NCBI GenBank assembly: GCA_041390825.1
Contig: JAWKPF010000020.1
Coordinates: 17,645-81,644, forward strand
From: Thermomicrobiales bacterium
Lineage (GTDB): Bacteria > Chloroflexota > Chloroflexia > Thermomicrobiales > UBA6265
Reading direction: 5' to 3'
DNA: 64,000 bases
The notes beneath the pieces are model-generated. The model was not told the origin of the DNA and made no database searches. It was given only the letters and a program-made list of their open reading frames with translations. Every line of letters starts with the position of its first letter. The stretch's first letter is position 1. The position numbers and the translations under genes were made by a program. Below are positions 45,056-55,686 of this stretch, one piece after another.

Positions 45056-47515
45056 GTGACAGAAGAGGAAATGAAACCGAAACGTCGTGCCCGCAAGACG
45101 GCCACGCCGGAAGAAGAGGCGGCCCAGATCTTGCTGGACAATGGCATTGCCGCCGTCGAGATTGCTGATGAGGCCCCCGCAAAGAAGCCGCGGACGGCGA
45201 AGAAGGCTGTGGCTGTGTTAGAGGCGACGGAAACTTCGGAATCCGAAAAACCAAAACGCACGCGCGCGAAGAAGGCTGCTGCTGAGGCTGAGCCCAAGGT
45301 CGAAATCGTCGAAATCGTCGAACCGGTCGAGATCATCGAGGTGATCGAGGTCGAGGAGCCGGTGGAGTTCATCGACTCATCGTCGTATGGGGATCCAGAT
45401 GATGACTTCGATGGCGATGTGGCCAAAGTTGCCGCCGAACGTGTGGCGCCTGAGCCCACTCGCGATCGCAAGCGCGAGAGCGACACCCTCACGTTTTCCG
45501 ACCTCGGTCTGAGTGACGCCATTCTGAAGAGCGTCAAGGATGTCGGCTACGAGGAGCCGACTCCGATCCAGGCCATTACCATTCCGGCCATGCTCCGGGG
45601 CGGCGATATCATCGCGCAGGCGCAGACTGGTTCGGGCAAGACCGCTGCCTTCGGTCTCCCCATCATCGACACCGTCAACGGCCGTGATCGATCGGTGCAG
45701 GCGCTCATTCTGACCCCAACGCGCGAGCTCGCCATCCAGGTGGCCGAAGCGCTGCACAAATACGGCAAGCACAAGGGCATCGAAACCCTGCCGATCTATG
45801 GCGGTCAGCCGTACGAGCGGCAGTTCCGTGGCCTGCAGCGCGGTCCGCAGATCGTGGTCGGCACCCCCGGCCGCGTCATGGACCACATGCGCCGTGGCAC
45901 GTTGGTGCTCGATGACCTCGAGTTCTTCGTGCTCGACGAAGCCGACGAAATGCTCGACATGGGCTTTATCGAGGATATCGACTGGATCCTCGAACAGGTC
46001 CCGGAGGACAAGCGCACCGCGCTCTTCTCCGCAACCATGCCGCCCCGCATCGTCGAGCTCGCAAAGACCCACATGAACAACCCTGAACGGCTCACCGTTC
46101 AGGGCAAGCAGATGACTGTTCCGGCTACGAGCCAGACGTATTACGAGATTCCCCGCAGTCGCAAGACCGACGCGCTCACCCGCATCCTCGATGCCGAAGC
46201 GCCGCCGCTGGCCATGATTTTCGCCCGCACCAAGTTAGGCGTGGACGAGCTGGGCGAGGCGCTGCTGGCCCGTGGTTTCGCGGCCGAAACGCTGCACGGA
46301 GACCTGTCCCAGGCCCAGCGCGACCGCGTCATGCGCCGCTTCCGCTCCGGGCAGGCCGATATCCTGGTCGCGACCGATGTGGCGGCCCGCGGTATCGACG
46401 TGGACGACGTCACCCACGTCATCAACTATGACGTTCCCGAAAGCGCTGAGACCTATGTCCACCGTATCGGGCGCACCGGGCGAGCCGGCAAGCGCGGCGA
46501 GGCGATCACCCTCGTTACCCCAAAGGAAACCCGCTGGCTGCGTCAGATCGAACGCATCATCAAGGCCAAGATCGAGCCGCGCCGCCTTCCGACGCTCGCG
46601 GACGTGGCCGAGCGCCGCAAGGACGCAATGAAGTTGGAAGTGCTCGAAGCGCTGAAGGACGAAAACTCGTTCCAGACCTACATGCAGGCGATCAACGACC
46701 TGGCCGAGGATCACGAGGCGACCGATATCGCCGCCGCGCTCCTCAAACTCTACGCCGATCAGACCGGCCGCGGGCTTGCTTCTGAGGCAATCGAGGACGA
46801 TCTTGCCGCGCTTACCCATGCGGCCGTGAGCCGCCAGGAGCGCTTCGAGCGCGATCGCCGCGATGGCGGCCGTGAGCGCGATGGCGGCTTCCATCGAGAC
46901 GGCGGGCGTGACAGCGGCCGCTACGAACGTGGACAGGAACCGGGCATGACTCGGCTTTTCCTCAACATTGGTCGCAACTTCAATGTTCGCCCGCAAGACA
47001 TCGTCGGCGCCATCGCCAATGAGGCCGGCATTCCCGGCCGCTCGATCGGCGCCATCGACATTCTCGAGACCTACAGCTTCGTCGATATCCCGAGCCAGTA
47101 CGTCGATCAGGTCATCGACGCAGTGACCTCCAGCGGCATCAAGGGCCGCAATGTCAACGCCGAACGCGCCCAACCGGGCGCCGGGCGAGGCCGCGATAGC
47201 GACCGAGGCGGCGATCGCGGAGGGTATCGCGGCGACCGCGGTGGCGACTACCGCCAGAACCGGCCGCCCCGCCAGCAAGGCGGCGGCAGCTACGGTGGCG
47301 GCAACCGTCAGGGTGGCGGTGGTTACGGAAACCGCCGCGATTCCGGTCAGGGCGGCTACCAGCGCAACAGCGGCGGTCAGCGCCGCGGCGATGGCAACAC
47401 CTGGGACTACCGAGGCGGGAACACCAGTTATGGAAATCGACGAGACAGTGACATGGTCGATCGCACCCCGCGAAGCGACCGATTCGACCGCAACCTGGGT
47501 CGTGACCTCGACTAG
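45056..47515 (+). CDS. DEAD-box ATP-dependent RNA helicase (DeaD/CshA-like)
   Basis: An 819-residue RNA helicase for ribosome assembly and mRNA turnover. Start GTG 45056 (MTEEEMKPKRRARK); ATG 45071 is an alternative. A charged Lys/Glu-rich tail of about 140 residues precedes the Q motif (FSDLGLSD, EEPTPIQ). Walker A AQTGSGKT is near 188, PTRELAIQVAEAL follows, DEAD in VLDEADEMLDMGF near 294, SATMPP near 325, and VHRIGRTGRAGKRGEAITLV near 470. A DbpA-type RNA-binding domain spans about 630-705 (RLFLNIGRNFNVRPQDIVGA to IKGRNV). The tail is Gly/Arg-rich with RGGDRGGYRGDRGGDY-like repeats. A strong terminator follows. Confidence 0.95.
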   Translation: MTEEEMKPKRRARKTATPEEEAAQILLDNGIAAVEIADEAPAKKPRTAKKAVAVLEATETSESEKPKRTRAKKAAAEAEPKVEIVEIVEPVEIIEVIEVEEPVEFIDSSSYGDPDDDFDGDVAKVAAERVAPEPTRDRKRESDTLTFSDLGLSDAILKSVKDVGYEEPTPIQAITIPAMLRGGDIIAQAQTGSGKTAAFGLPIIDTVNGRDRSVQALILTPTRELAIQVAEALHKYGKHKGIETLPIYGGQPYERQFRGLQRGPQIVVGTPGRVMDHMRRGTLVLDDLEFFVLDEADEMLDMGFIEDIDWILEQVPEDKRTALFSATMPPRIVELAKTHMNNPERLTVQGKQMTVPATSQTYYEIPRSRKTDALTRILDAEAPPLAMIFARTKLGVDELGEALLARGFAAETLHGDLSQAQRDRVMRRFRSGQADILVATDVAARGIDVDDVTHVINYDVPESAETYVHRIGRTGRAGKRGEAITLVTPKETRWLRQIERIIKAKIEPRRLPTLADVAERRKDAMKLEVLEALKDENSFQTYMQAINDLAEDHEATDIAAALLKLYADQTGRGLASEAIEDDLAALTHAAVSRQERFERDRRDGGRERDGGFHRDGGRDSGRYERGQEPGMTRLFLNIGRNFNVRPQDIVGAIANEAGIPGRSIGAIDILETYSFVDIPSQYVDQVIDAVTSSGIKGRNVNAERAQPGAGRGRDSDRGGDRGGYRGDRGGDYRQNRPPRQQGGGSYGGGNRQGGGGYGNRRDSGQGGYQRNSGGQRRGDGNTWDYRGGNTSYGNRRDSDMVDRTPRSDRFDRNLGRDLD

Positions 47516-47553
47516 CCGCGCATGTCGCTGACCCTTGCCAGCGCCGACTTCGA

Positions 47554-47586
47554 CCCCCGCTCCATTTTCGGAGCGGGGGTTGTTTC
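47554..47586 (+). terminator. Intrinsic terminator after the DEAD-box gene
   Basis: CCCCCGCTCC (47554-47563) and GGAGCGGGGG (47570-47579) form a perfect 10-bp stem with loop ATTTTC, followed by TTGTTT. It lies 38 bases past the helicase stop. Confidence 0.9.
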
Positions 47587-47640
47587 ACTCGACTCCTCGC
47601 GACTTGCGACAGATCTTCAGCGAGCACGTGACGTTCGGCC

Positions 47641-48153
47641 ATGAAACGTGCCACACACATCTCGACAGGAGCGGCAATTGCGCTGCCGATGGCGGTGGGC
47701 CTATCGCCCGCAGCAGCAGCTGGAGCGGTTTTTCTGGGCATGGCCGGTGCGGTTGTCCCCGACTATGCCGATCTCCATTCCGATCTCCGCCGGGTGCTGC
47801 GCCATCGCGGCGTCTCGCATAGTCTCCTCTTTGCCGGAGTGGCGACCGCGCTCGTCTATCTTCTCCTGACCGCGCTGAATCAGGTCACCGACGAACGCTT
47901 CCAGCTGCATTCCGAACTGGTCATCCCGCTCCTGCTCGCCTTCGGACTTGGGATTGCCTCTCACCTCGTGCTCGACGCCGCGACTCCCACCGGCATTCGA
48001 CCGTTTCTGCCCTTCTGGGGAGTTCGGGTGCACATCCTCCCTCCCGGGTTGCGCATTGCCACCGGCGGACATGTGGACGGGCTGGTCCACACCATGACCT
48101 CGCTCATCGTGATGCTTGGCCTCATCTATCTCGTCGTCGAGCGCGTCCGATGA
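47641..48153 (+). CDS. DUF457 / YdjM-family membrane-bound metal-dependent hydrolase
   Basis: A 170-residue membrane protein. Conserved polar residues of the family are present: RATHISTGAAIALPM (His), GAVVPDYADLHSDL (Asp), LRHRGVSHSLLFAG (HRGxxHS) and ASHLVLDAATPTGIRPFLP (HxxxD, TPxGxxP). About four hydrophobic helices lie between them. Members are called LexA-regulated in some enterobacteria (YdjM); the reaction is unproven. The stop overlaps the folC start (ATGA at 48150-48153). Confidence 0.88.
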   Translation: MKRATHISTGAAIALPMAVGLSPAAAAGAVFLGMAGAVVPDYADLHSDLRRVLRHRGVSHSLLFAGVATALVYLLLTALNQVTDERFQLHSELVIPLLLAFGLGIASHLVLDAATPTGIRPFLPFWGVRVHILPPGLRIATGGHVDGLVHTMTSLIVMLGLIYLVVERVR

Positions 48154-49442
48154 CCACCGATTCGACCATCCTCCGCCGCTATCGCTCTGTAGTGGCGCGC
48201 AGTGACGCGCTCGGCATGGGAGCCGCGCTCGATCCTCGCCTGACCAGCTATCGGCAGCGCGCCGAGCATCGGCTCGACGGGCTGCGCTCGATGCTCGAGG
48301 TGTTTGGCGATCCGCTCTCGGCCACACCGATCGTGCATGTCGCCGGCACCTCGGGCAAAGGGTCGACCGCAACTGCCATCGCGTCGATCCTGACCTCCGC
48401 CGGATACAAGACCGGGCTCCACACGTCGCCCTACCTGCAAGTCGCCACTGAAAAACTCCAGATCGACCGCGAGTTGATCCACGGCAACGCATTCGCAGGA
48501 CTGGTCGAGAGCACGCTCGATCGGTTGGAAGACGCCGGCTTCCGGCCGAGCTACGGTCAGCTCTGGATGGCCATGGTGCTTCGCTGGTTCGAACAGGAAG
48601 CAGTCGATGTTGCAGTCATCGAAGTCGGTGCCGGCGGGCGTTTCGACTTGAGCAATGTGGTGCATCCACTGGTATCGGTCATCACCGAAATTGGCTTCGA
48701 TCACACCGACACCCTCGGCCACACCATCGAGGAAATCGCCTGGCACAAGGCCGGGATCATCGAACCAGCTACGCCAGTCGTGGCCGCCGTATCGGACCGC
48801 ACAGCGCTGCAGGTGATTGCCGGGGAAGCGCGCACCCAGGGCGCCGATCTGCATCGTGTCATCCCGACGCAAGGCGACTTCCGCCGCACTAACGAGGCAA
48901 CCGCTCGACTCGCGGTCGAGTTGCTCGGTTTCGATATCGCGCAGGCCGATATCGTGGAGGGGCTCGCGCATGCGCGCTTGCCGGGACGTACCGAGACCAT
49001 GCAGGACCATCCTTTGGTCGTGCTGGACGGAGCGCACAACCCCCAAAAAATCGCTTCGCTTGCGGCGTGGTTCAGAACCATGCATCCGCATGCCAGACCG
49101 GTCGTGGTCGCGGGGTTCCTGGAATCGAAAGACGCGCGTGCCATGCTGGAGACGCTCGCATCGTTCGCCTCGGAACTGGTCCTGACCGAGCCGGCCATTC
49201 CGAACAAGGCGTCCCTTCCCGCCGCGCGCCTGGAAGCGCTTGCTCGGGAGATGATGCCCGCTGGTCCGGTTTCGATCGAGCCTGAGCCAGCAGCGGCAGT
49301 CGAACGTGCGATCGAACGCGCCAGACACAGTAATCAGCCGGTGCTCGTCACCGGATCGCTCTACCTGGTCGGGAACGTGCGCGGCCGCTGGTATCCAGAT
49401 GAGTCCGTCTTGCTGCAACGAACTCCCTGGCCGCGGGTGTAG
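48150..49442 (+). CDS. folC: Folylpolyglutamate synthase / dihydrofolate synthase
   Basis: A 430-residue Mur-ligase-family enzyme that adds glutamate to dihydropteroate and folates in the cytosol. P-loop: IVHVAGTSGKGSTATAIA near residue 65. Then TGLHTSPYLQVATEKLQID, VAVIEVGAGGRFDLSNVVHP (Glu/Gly of the second motif), FDHTDTLGHTIEEIAWHKAG (HTDxLGxT...KAGI) and VVLDGAHNPQKIASL near 289 (DGAHN). The final part, PVLVTGSLYLVGNVRGRW, is the family C-terminus. It is coupled to the DUF457 gene. Confidence 0.96.
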   Translation: MTTDSTILRRYRSVVARSDALGMGAALDPRLTSYRQRAEHRLDGLRSMLEVFGDPLSATPIVHVAGTSGKGSTATAIASILTSAGYKTGLHTSPYLQVATEKLQIDRELIHGNAFAGLVESTLDRLEDAGFRPSYGQLWMAMVLRWFEQEAVDVAVIEVGAGGRFDLSNVVHPLVSVITEIGFDHTDTLGHTIEEIAWHKAGIIEPATPVVAAVSDRTALQVIAGEARTQGADLHRVIPTQGDFRRTNEATARLAVELLGFDIAQADIVEGLAHARLPGRTETMQDHPLVVLDGAHNPQKIASLAAWFRTMHPHARPVVVAGFLESKDARAMLETLASFASELVLTEPAIPNKASLPAARLEALAREMMPAGPVSIEPEPAAAVERAIERARHSNQPVLVTGSLYLVGNVRGRWYPDESVLLQRTPWPRV

Positions 49443-49492
49443 CCGACAGGAGTGGTTGGACGGAGAGGGTCCGATCGTCCGGTGGCAACACG

Positions 49493-49521
49493 AAAAAACC
49501 CGGAGGCGGTTCGCCCCCGGG
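49493..49521 (-). terminator. Intrinsic terminator after the small membrane-protein gene
   Basis: On the minus strand CCCGGGGGCG pairs with CGCCTCCGGG (one mismatch) around AAC, followed directly by TTTTTT. It lies 30 bases past the stop of the 49551-49745 gene and also downstream of folC. Confidence 0.85.
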
Positions 49522-49550
49522 ATTCAGAGTTCAATTCTCTGTGCGGAGTG

Positions 49551-49745
49551 CTATCGCAGTCCGCGTTCCTGGGCGCGGTACCAGAAGAGTCCGACCACCG
49601 AAGCGATGATGCCACCGACCATCAGATAGATGCCGAGATCGCCCGCGCGGTCGTAGAACTCATACGTAGACGTGGCGATGCCATAGAACGTGAACCCTAC
49701 GGCCCAAGCCGTCACTCCGACCGCCACTAGCAATCGCGCCAACAT
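49551..49745 (-). CDS. Small two-helix membrane protein
   Basis: A 64-residue protein from ATG 49745 (MLARLLVAVGVTAWAVGFTF), preceded by AAAGGAA; a TTG start at 49802 would add 19 residues. Helix one is LLVAVGVTAWAVGFTFYG, then a soluble turn TSTYEFYDRAGD, then helix two LGIYLMVGGIIASVVGLFWY, and a basic C-terminus. It is followed by a strong terminator. Function unknown. Confidence 0.65.
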   Translation of the reverse strand: MLARLLVAVGVTAWAVGFTFYGIATSTYEFYDRAGDLGIYLMVGGIIASVVGLFWYRAQERGLR

Positions 49746-49838
49746 CCCCTCGTCGTTCCTTTCCCGCGCGAAGACGCGGATCGCACCCTCAAGCTCTGCC
49801 AAAGGGTAGCAAAAACCCCGCCGCCGCGTCGTCCCCAG

Positions 49839-51123
49839 CTACAAGATCTCCTTGGTCCGGTCATATCCAGTCGAGGTAATGAGCCTGGCGCCGCGGTCGA
49901 ACCGCAGATACGACCACGCCCACTGCATCGCCACTCGCAATCGGTTCTGGAAGCCGATCAGGAAAAAGATATGAATCCAGAGCCAGACCAGCCACGCGCC
50001 GAACCCGGCAAGGCGGAACCCCCTGATATCGGCGATCGCCCGGTTGCGCCCAATCGTCGCGAGGTTGCCCTTGTCCTTGTAGACAAATGGCTCCGTCGGC
50101 CTGCCCGCAATCAGCCGGCGAATGTTCGCGCCGGTCTGGCTGCCTCCTTGCATGGCAACCTGCGCCACTCCGGGATAGGGCCGGCCATCTGGCCCCTGCA
50201 ACGCGGCAAGGTCCCCCACGACGAAGATATTGGGATAGTCCTTGACGGACAGATCGGGTTGCACCAGGACTCGCCCCGCGCGGTCCAGCTCCACGCCCAG
50301 CGACTGGCCAATGGCCGAAGCCGCCACGCCCGCGGCCCAAATCACCGTGGCGGCACGAAACCGCCGTCCCCCGGCCATGACCCCGTCGGCATCAACTTCG
50401 GTCACAGAGGTATCGGTGCGGACCTGCACGCCCACCTGGTTGAGATACCCGGTCGCCTTGCGGGCCAACGACTCGGGAAACGCCGGCAGGATACGCGGCG
50501 CAGCCTCGAAGAGAAAGATGCGCGCCCAGGTCGGATCGATCCGGTTGAACTCGCGGGCCAGTGTGTGGCGGGAAATCTCGCCCAATGCGCCCGCCAGCTC
50601 GACACCGGTTGGACCGCCCCCGATCACGACAAACGTCAGCAACCGGTCACGCTCGGTGTCGTCTTCGGTTCGCTCGGCCTCTTCGAACGCTATCAGGATA
50701 CGGCGGCGAATCTCCAGCGCGTCTTCCAGACTCTTCAATCCGGGCGCGTATGGCTCCCAATCGTCATGCCCGAAATAGGAATGCCGCGCTCCGGTAGCCA
50801 GCACGAGATAGTCATACGGAATCGGCCCTGCATCGGTATGCAGGATCTGCTCCTTGGGATCGACGGAGATTGCTTCCGCCATCAGGATGGCGCGGATGTT
50901 GTCCTGCCGATGCAGGATCGAGCGAATCGGCTTGGCAATATCCGCCGGGGAGAGCGCCGCGGTTGCGACCTGATAGAGCAAGGGTTGGAACGTGGATGAT
51001 TGCGGCGATCCACAACGATGATCTGACTGGAGCATTCTTCAGCGCCTGCACAACGCGCAATCCGCCGAATCCGCCCCAACCACCACCACGCGTGGCTGTT
51101 TGGGTGTTGTCGACATCTCTCAA
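49839..51123 (-). CDS. Type II NADH dehydrogenase-like NAD(P)/FAD oxidoreductase, N-terminal frameshifts
   Basis: Monotopic flavoprotein that would pass electrons from NADH to quinone at the inner membrane. From about 50990 to the stop the frame is open: STFQPLLYQVATAALSPADI, YDYLVLATGARHSYFGHDD, FVVIGGGPTGVELAGAL (NADH site), VIWAAGVAAS and PNIFVVGDLAAL (second FAD site), with a C-terminal amphipathic/hydrophobic stretch AWLVWLWIHIFFLIGFQNRL typical of NDH-2. The first 45 codons need about four one-base corrections to give RVVVVGAGFGGLRVVQAL then IIVVDRRNH. The start is ATG 51123. Confidence 0.85.
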
Positions 51124-51157
51124 GCTCCAGCAACCAAGAACCGCCGAGGCAGTTCAC

Positions 51158-51453
51158 CTAGACATGAATGAGCTCTGTCTCGATTTCGCCAACGACGCCG
51201 AGTTCGAGATTGCGTTCGATGAACTGAATGATCGTCGCAAGCATTTCGTCGGCATGCGATGCCTGATTGCTGATGCAAACAATGCCCAGCGTGGCAACCC
51301 GCATGTCGTCCAGGTCGTCCACCTCGGCGATGCCGGCATTGAACTGATTGCGCACCTTCGCCGTGATCGACCGTACGACCTGCCGCTTGTCCTTCAACGA
51401 GAACGAATAGTCCAGGGAGAGGTGACATGCGCGACGCCGATGATCGAGGCCAT
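51158..51453 (-). CDS. DUF503 (YlxP-like) family protein, one frameshift
   Basis: About 98 residues. Start ATG 51453 (MASIIGVAHVT), preceded by GGAG. After a one-base break near 51420 the frame continues LSLDYSFSLKDKRQVVRS-like, then ITAKVRNQFNAGIAEVDDL and ATLGIVCISNQASHADEMLA, the family signature, ending EIETELIHV. DUF503 proteins (YlxP) are often linked to ribosome-maturation genes; their role is unproven. It lies 35 bases upstream of the NDH-2-like gene on the same strand. Confidence 0.8.
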
Positions 51454-51916
51454 CTCCGGGTTACTCCCGCGGTGACGACCAGCGTGGTCAGCTCCCCGCT
51501 CGATCCCCACCACCACGTCAATCCCAGCCGCTCGGCGACCGGCGCGGCCACATCGTGGTACGTCTCGGCCAGCGAGCAATCGGTATCGAGCTCGGCGCAC
51601 AGCGCCTCGTTCGGGAACCCGAAATTACGGCTTCGGCGCGGCCCGCCTCCAGTTTGGTGGAATGAACCTGCGCGCCGATCGATTTGTAGTTGGTCAGCAC
51701 GGCATCGAGGAACACCGCGGGATCGTGCGCCATCGAATCGTCCCAGGAGTTCGCATAGACATGCCCCAAATACGCCGACCATCCATCCAGCGGAATGCCT
51801 GCCTGCGCCAGATAGCTGGTAGTGGCAATGATCAGCGCTTGCGCATTCGCTCGCGCCAAATCGAGCAGTTCCTCGACCGATTCGTTTGTGCCCACCTTTG
51901 CCTCGACTCGCTCCAT
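51454..51916 (-). CDS. Hypothetical protein, frameshifted
   Basis: Starts MERVEAKVGTNESVEELLDL at ATG 51916, continues LARANAQALIIATTSYLAQA and LDGWSAYLGHVYANSWDD, VFLDAVLTNYKSIGAQVHST, then after a frame change near 51620 FPNEALCAELDTDCSLAETY and RLGLTWWWGSSGELTTLVVT. About 150 residues, no signal or membrane segment. I do not recognise the family. The end overlaps or abuts the DUF503 start, suggesting co-transcription; the exact stop is blurred by the indel. Confidence 0.5.
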
Positions 51917-52174
51917 CTTTCCACGAGATTTTGCTCATTGTACCCACCATCGACCTGAAAGAATCGGTTCCGGACCGATCGACAAGACGCAGCTGCATCG
52001 TGGCTCAGGCGCAAGAATCCGGGTGCCAGCAACGAACTGGAATGCGCCGCTGAAACAGATCACGTTAGGCGACCAGAAATCCCTGTCTGGACAGAAGCCA
52101 GTCAAAATTCATAATTGAGTCGCACACACAAACGTTTCGCCGCGTACCAATGCGAATCCGCGAGGAGCCATTCC

Positions 52175-55100
52175 ATGACTGGCCCCAGCGAACGAGCCAT
52201 TTCTCCACCAATCCGGCAAGACATACCTGGCGCGCATCGGCTCGTCGGACGAACGAATGAACGGGGTCTCCTTTCTGATGCATTGCAGGCCGCATCGAAT
52301 GGAACCGGGTGGCTCATCCTCCTGAGCGGAGAAGCAGGAATCGGGAAGACATCGCTGGCCCGCGATCTGGCGATCGAAGCTGAGGCGACTGGCATCCAGT
52401 TCGAAACCGGTCACTGCTTCGATGTATCCAGTGCCCCGCCATATGGACCGTGGCTCGAGGTCTTCGCAGACATCGCAGCGATACGAGCTGGCCGGATCCT
52501 CCAGCTGCGTTTCGAAACGGGGAGTTGGGTCCGGTTCCGATCAGGCGGCATTGTTCGCGGAGGTTCGGAGTTTCTTCGAAGACCTTGCCGCCAGCCTGCC
52601 ACTCTTTCTGCTGCTCGAGGATCTTCACTGGGCCGACCCGGCCAGCGTCGAGCTTCTTCGCTCATTGGCCCCTGCGCTCGCCGATATGCCGATGCTCGTC
52701 ATTGCCACTCTACCGGCACGACGAACTACCTCGGCGCCATACCTTCGCGCAGATGTTGCCCGCGCTTGTACGAGAGGGAGACTCGCTTCGGCCTCGAACT
52801 CAAGCGGCTCGACGGCAGCGCCCTGCTCCTCCTGATCAGGCACGAGTATCGCCTCTCGTCGGCCGATGCTGTTCGGTTGAGCGCATATCTCGAACGGCAC
52901 ACCGATGGCAATCCATTCTTTGCCGTGGAGCTGCTTCGATCCCTGGAAGAAGCGGGGCTGCTTCGAGTCGGCAGCGACATCTCACAGCTCGGGGAGCTTG
53001 CCCGCGTTGTCGTTCCCTCGTTGATTCAGCACGTAATCGACAGCCGAGTCACCCGAATGGGAGAAGCCACGCGGGGTCCGCTGGAGATCGCCGCCGTGAT
53101 CGGCCAGGAGGTGCCGCTGGCGCGTGGCAGCGCTCGCCGATCTCGAAGACGAGGCATTGCTCGCGATCGTCGAGCGGGCTGCCGCGGCCCATCTCATCGA
53201 GGCCATGCCCAACGGGACCCATGTCCGCTTCGCATGCGCTTACCCGGGAGGCGATCTACGAGGGGATTCTGCCTCCCCGCCGACGCCTATGGCACGAGCG
53301 CATCGCCGAGGTGATGGCATCGGAACCGAACCCGAATCCGACGCCGTCGCGCTGCACTTTCAGCTCGCGGGCGACATTCGGGCGGTCGAGTGGCTGCAAC
53401 GCGCAGCCGATCAGGCGCAGTGCGCATACGCATGGTTGACCGCCGCGGAACTCCTTCGTTCCGCAGCCAACATCATCAAGGCAATGGAGGGCCAGAGCTC
53501 CACATACAACCGACTCATCCTGCGAATCTCGTATCTACTTCGCTTCTCCTATCCAGCCGAAGCCGCGGAACTTCGAATGAGACTGACGAGCGTGCGGCCC
53601 GCTCCGGCGATCATATTGCCTCCGCGCTGATTTCCCATCTTCACGGTGTCTTGCTTTGCTACTCAGATCACTTTCGCGCTGGAATCGACACCTTTCCACC
53701 GGATTGCAAACACCGCTTGACCTTTCGATCGATGCGAATCAGGTGACCAAAATGGTCACGATGTGGTTGACGAACACAATTTCCGAAATGCCAGCCTTCG
53801 ATCGCGCGGCAGTTGTCTCCGTAGAGCGAACCTTGCATGCGGCTGGGTTCCACTGACTTCAGCGGAGCTGACTTGTGGTACTACATCGACCGGACAAGCC
53901 CAGGTGGCGATCGAACGGCAGCGTCAGTTCCTGGCGATGCTCTCGGGCCTTCCATCGATTCCCAGTTTCACCGACGCGATGCGTGCGTTCCTGCTAAACG
54001 GACAAGCGGCAGCGCATGCAGCACTCGGCGAGGCCGACATCGCCAGCCAGCATGGACATGAAGCCGTACGGCTCTTCGGCTCGGTGGGCCATCACATGCT
54101 CGTGGCCTTCACATTGCTCGGTCTGCTTCGGGACGTGGAACTCACCTGTCGCGCTCGAAATCCGTCCCTTAGGCGACAACGCGCCGAAGAAGCAGCCGCA
54201 GCGCTCTGCGCGCGCCGGGGAGCGCTCCGGCCAGGAGTGTCCCCGCGGCTCGCCTTCCTGGGATGCTTTTTGACGGACGATAGCGGACGCTGATGAGATT
54301 CTGCGCGACTTCCTGACCCTTGGAAACGTCTATCTGCGCCGTGAAGTCACGACCACGAACGCGTTCCTCGCCCGTCAACGCGCTGAACCGCTATCCGCCT
54401 GGAATGAGATTTTGAGGTTGCTGCCAGAGGGAGACCGAACGGAGCCCGGCGATACCTTTGTTTCTCGAAGGATTGTTCCTGCAGCGCCTGGCCGCGGAAC
54501 TCTGCATCGACGCAGGCGATCTCGACGGAGCCCGCGGTTGGCTGGAAGCACACGACCGCTGGCTCGCCTGGGGCACAACGGTGCTGGGACGCGCCGACGG
54601 TCAGCTCATGGGCCATCTGGCATCAGGCAGTTGGCGATGTGGCCACGGCTCGAGACTGCGCCGCGCAGACAGTGTCGTTGCGTCGTCCCCGGATCAACCG
54701 TTGGTTCTGCTTGCCGCGCACAGGATCATGGGAGAGCTGGAAGCAACCTCCGGCAACCCGGATTCCGCCGAATCGCACCTGGAAGTGTCGCTCGAGCTGG
54801 CCACTGTCTGTGACGCTCCGTTCGAACGCGCCCTGACGTTGCTCGCGCTCGCGAAGTTTCGAATGGAGATGAAACAGGCAATGCCCGTTGAGCCACTCCT
54901 GGACGAGGCCCGGGCAATCTGTGAAGGCCTTGGAGCGGTTCTCGTACTCGCGCGCATCGCCGAACTGACGAACAGACTAACTGCGTCGAAGCCAGGATCG
55001 ACGCATCCAGCCGGACTGACAGCCCGCGAGCAACAGGTGCTGCTCCTCGTCGCTGCGCAGAAGACTGACAAGGAAATTGCCGAAGCGCTTTTCATCAGTC

Positions 55101-55213
55101 CGCACACGGCGTCAACCCACGTCAAGCACGTGCTTGCCAAACTCGGCGTCAGCAGTCGCCGTGAAGCCGCCGGGTATGCGGCGTCCCTCGAGAATACTGG
55201 CCCGGATACCTAA
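52175..55213 (+). pseudogene. Large LuxR-family regulator with N-terminal AAA ATPase, frameshifted
   Basis: About 1,010 residues if read through. Start ATG 52175 (MTGPSERAISPP) behind GAGGAG. The N-terminus has LVGRTNERGLLSDALQAA and Walker A LLSGEAGIGKTSLARDLA near residue 50. Walker B LLLEDLHWADPASVELLRSL is in another frame near 52620, and ERHTDGNPFFAVELLRSLEE near 52900 is the sensor/GNPF motif of the MalT/STAND type. A long TPR-like helical region follows in pieces. The C-terminus is a clean LuxR helix-turn-helix: GLTAREQQVLLLVAAQKTD, KEIAEALFISPHTASTHVKH, VLAKLGVSSRREA. At least eight frame changes. Target genes unknown; the oxidoreductase next door is a candidate. Confidence 0.78.
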
Positions 55214-55371
55214 TCGATGGTCGCGGAAATACCTAGTGACGGGTGATGTCCGAGGCCCGTTTCTCGCTGATGATGGTTCTGGGATCAGGATGCCGCTGAT
55301 CCACCGAATGCATCCGATCCGCACGGGACATGCGCTCCGGTGCGAGATCACTCACAGAGAGGAGCAGCACG

Positions 55372-55620
55372 ATGCAACAGGTCTTCCATGGAAACTGCGC
55401 GCTCTACAGTGATTTCGTCGCCGCGCAGCAACGACAGAACGCCGATCTCGCCCGGGCGGCCTGCTGCCGCATGATGCATGAACACCAGGCAACATCATCG
55501 ATCGACACAACGCTGCGCCATCGGATCGGAGCACTCTTGATCGAAATGGAACAAGACTCGGCGGGGTTCCGGCCACCAGAACGACAAACGCAATGCCGAT
55601 CACCGGGTAGCAGACCCTAT
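55372..55620 (+). CDS. Possible small protein upstream of FAD oxidoreductase
   Basis: ATG 55372 has a strong AGAGAGGAG ribosome site. It encodes MQQVFHGNCALYSDFVAAQQ, then RQNADLARAACCRMMHEHQA and LRHRIGALLIEMEQDSAG. The frame has no stop before the next gene and becomes Arg-rich after about residue 70, so the true end is probably hidden by an indel near 55570-55620. No family recognised. Confidence 0.35.
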
Positions 55621-55686
55621 GAATCACTGGATAAACATGCACTGAATCGACCCAATCGCGTCGTACGAGAATTCAGGAGGAGCACC

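Noticed and set aside
46235..47278. A 347-codon minus-strand frame in the helicase gene
   Set aside because: Antisense to the conserved DEAD-box motifs and Gly/Arg tail.
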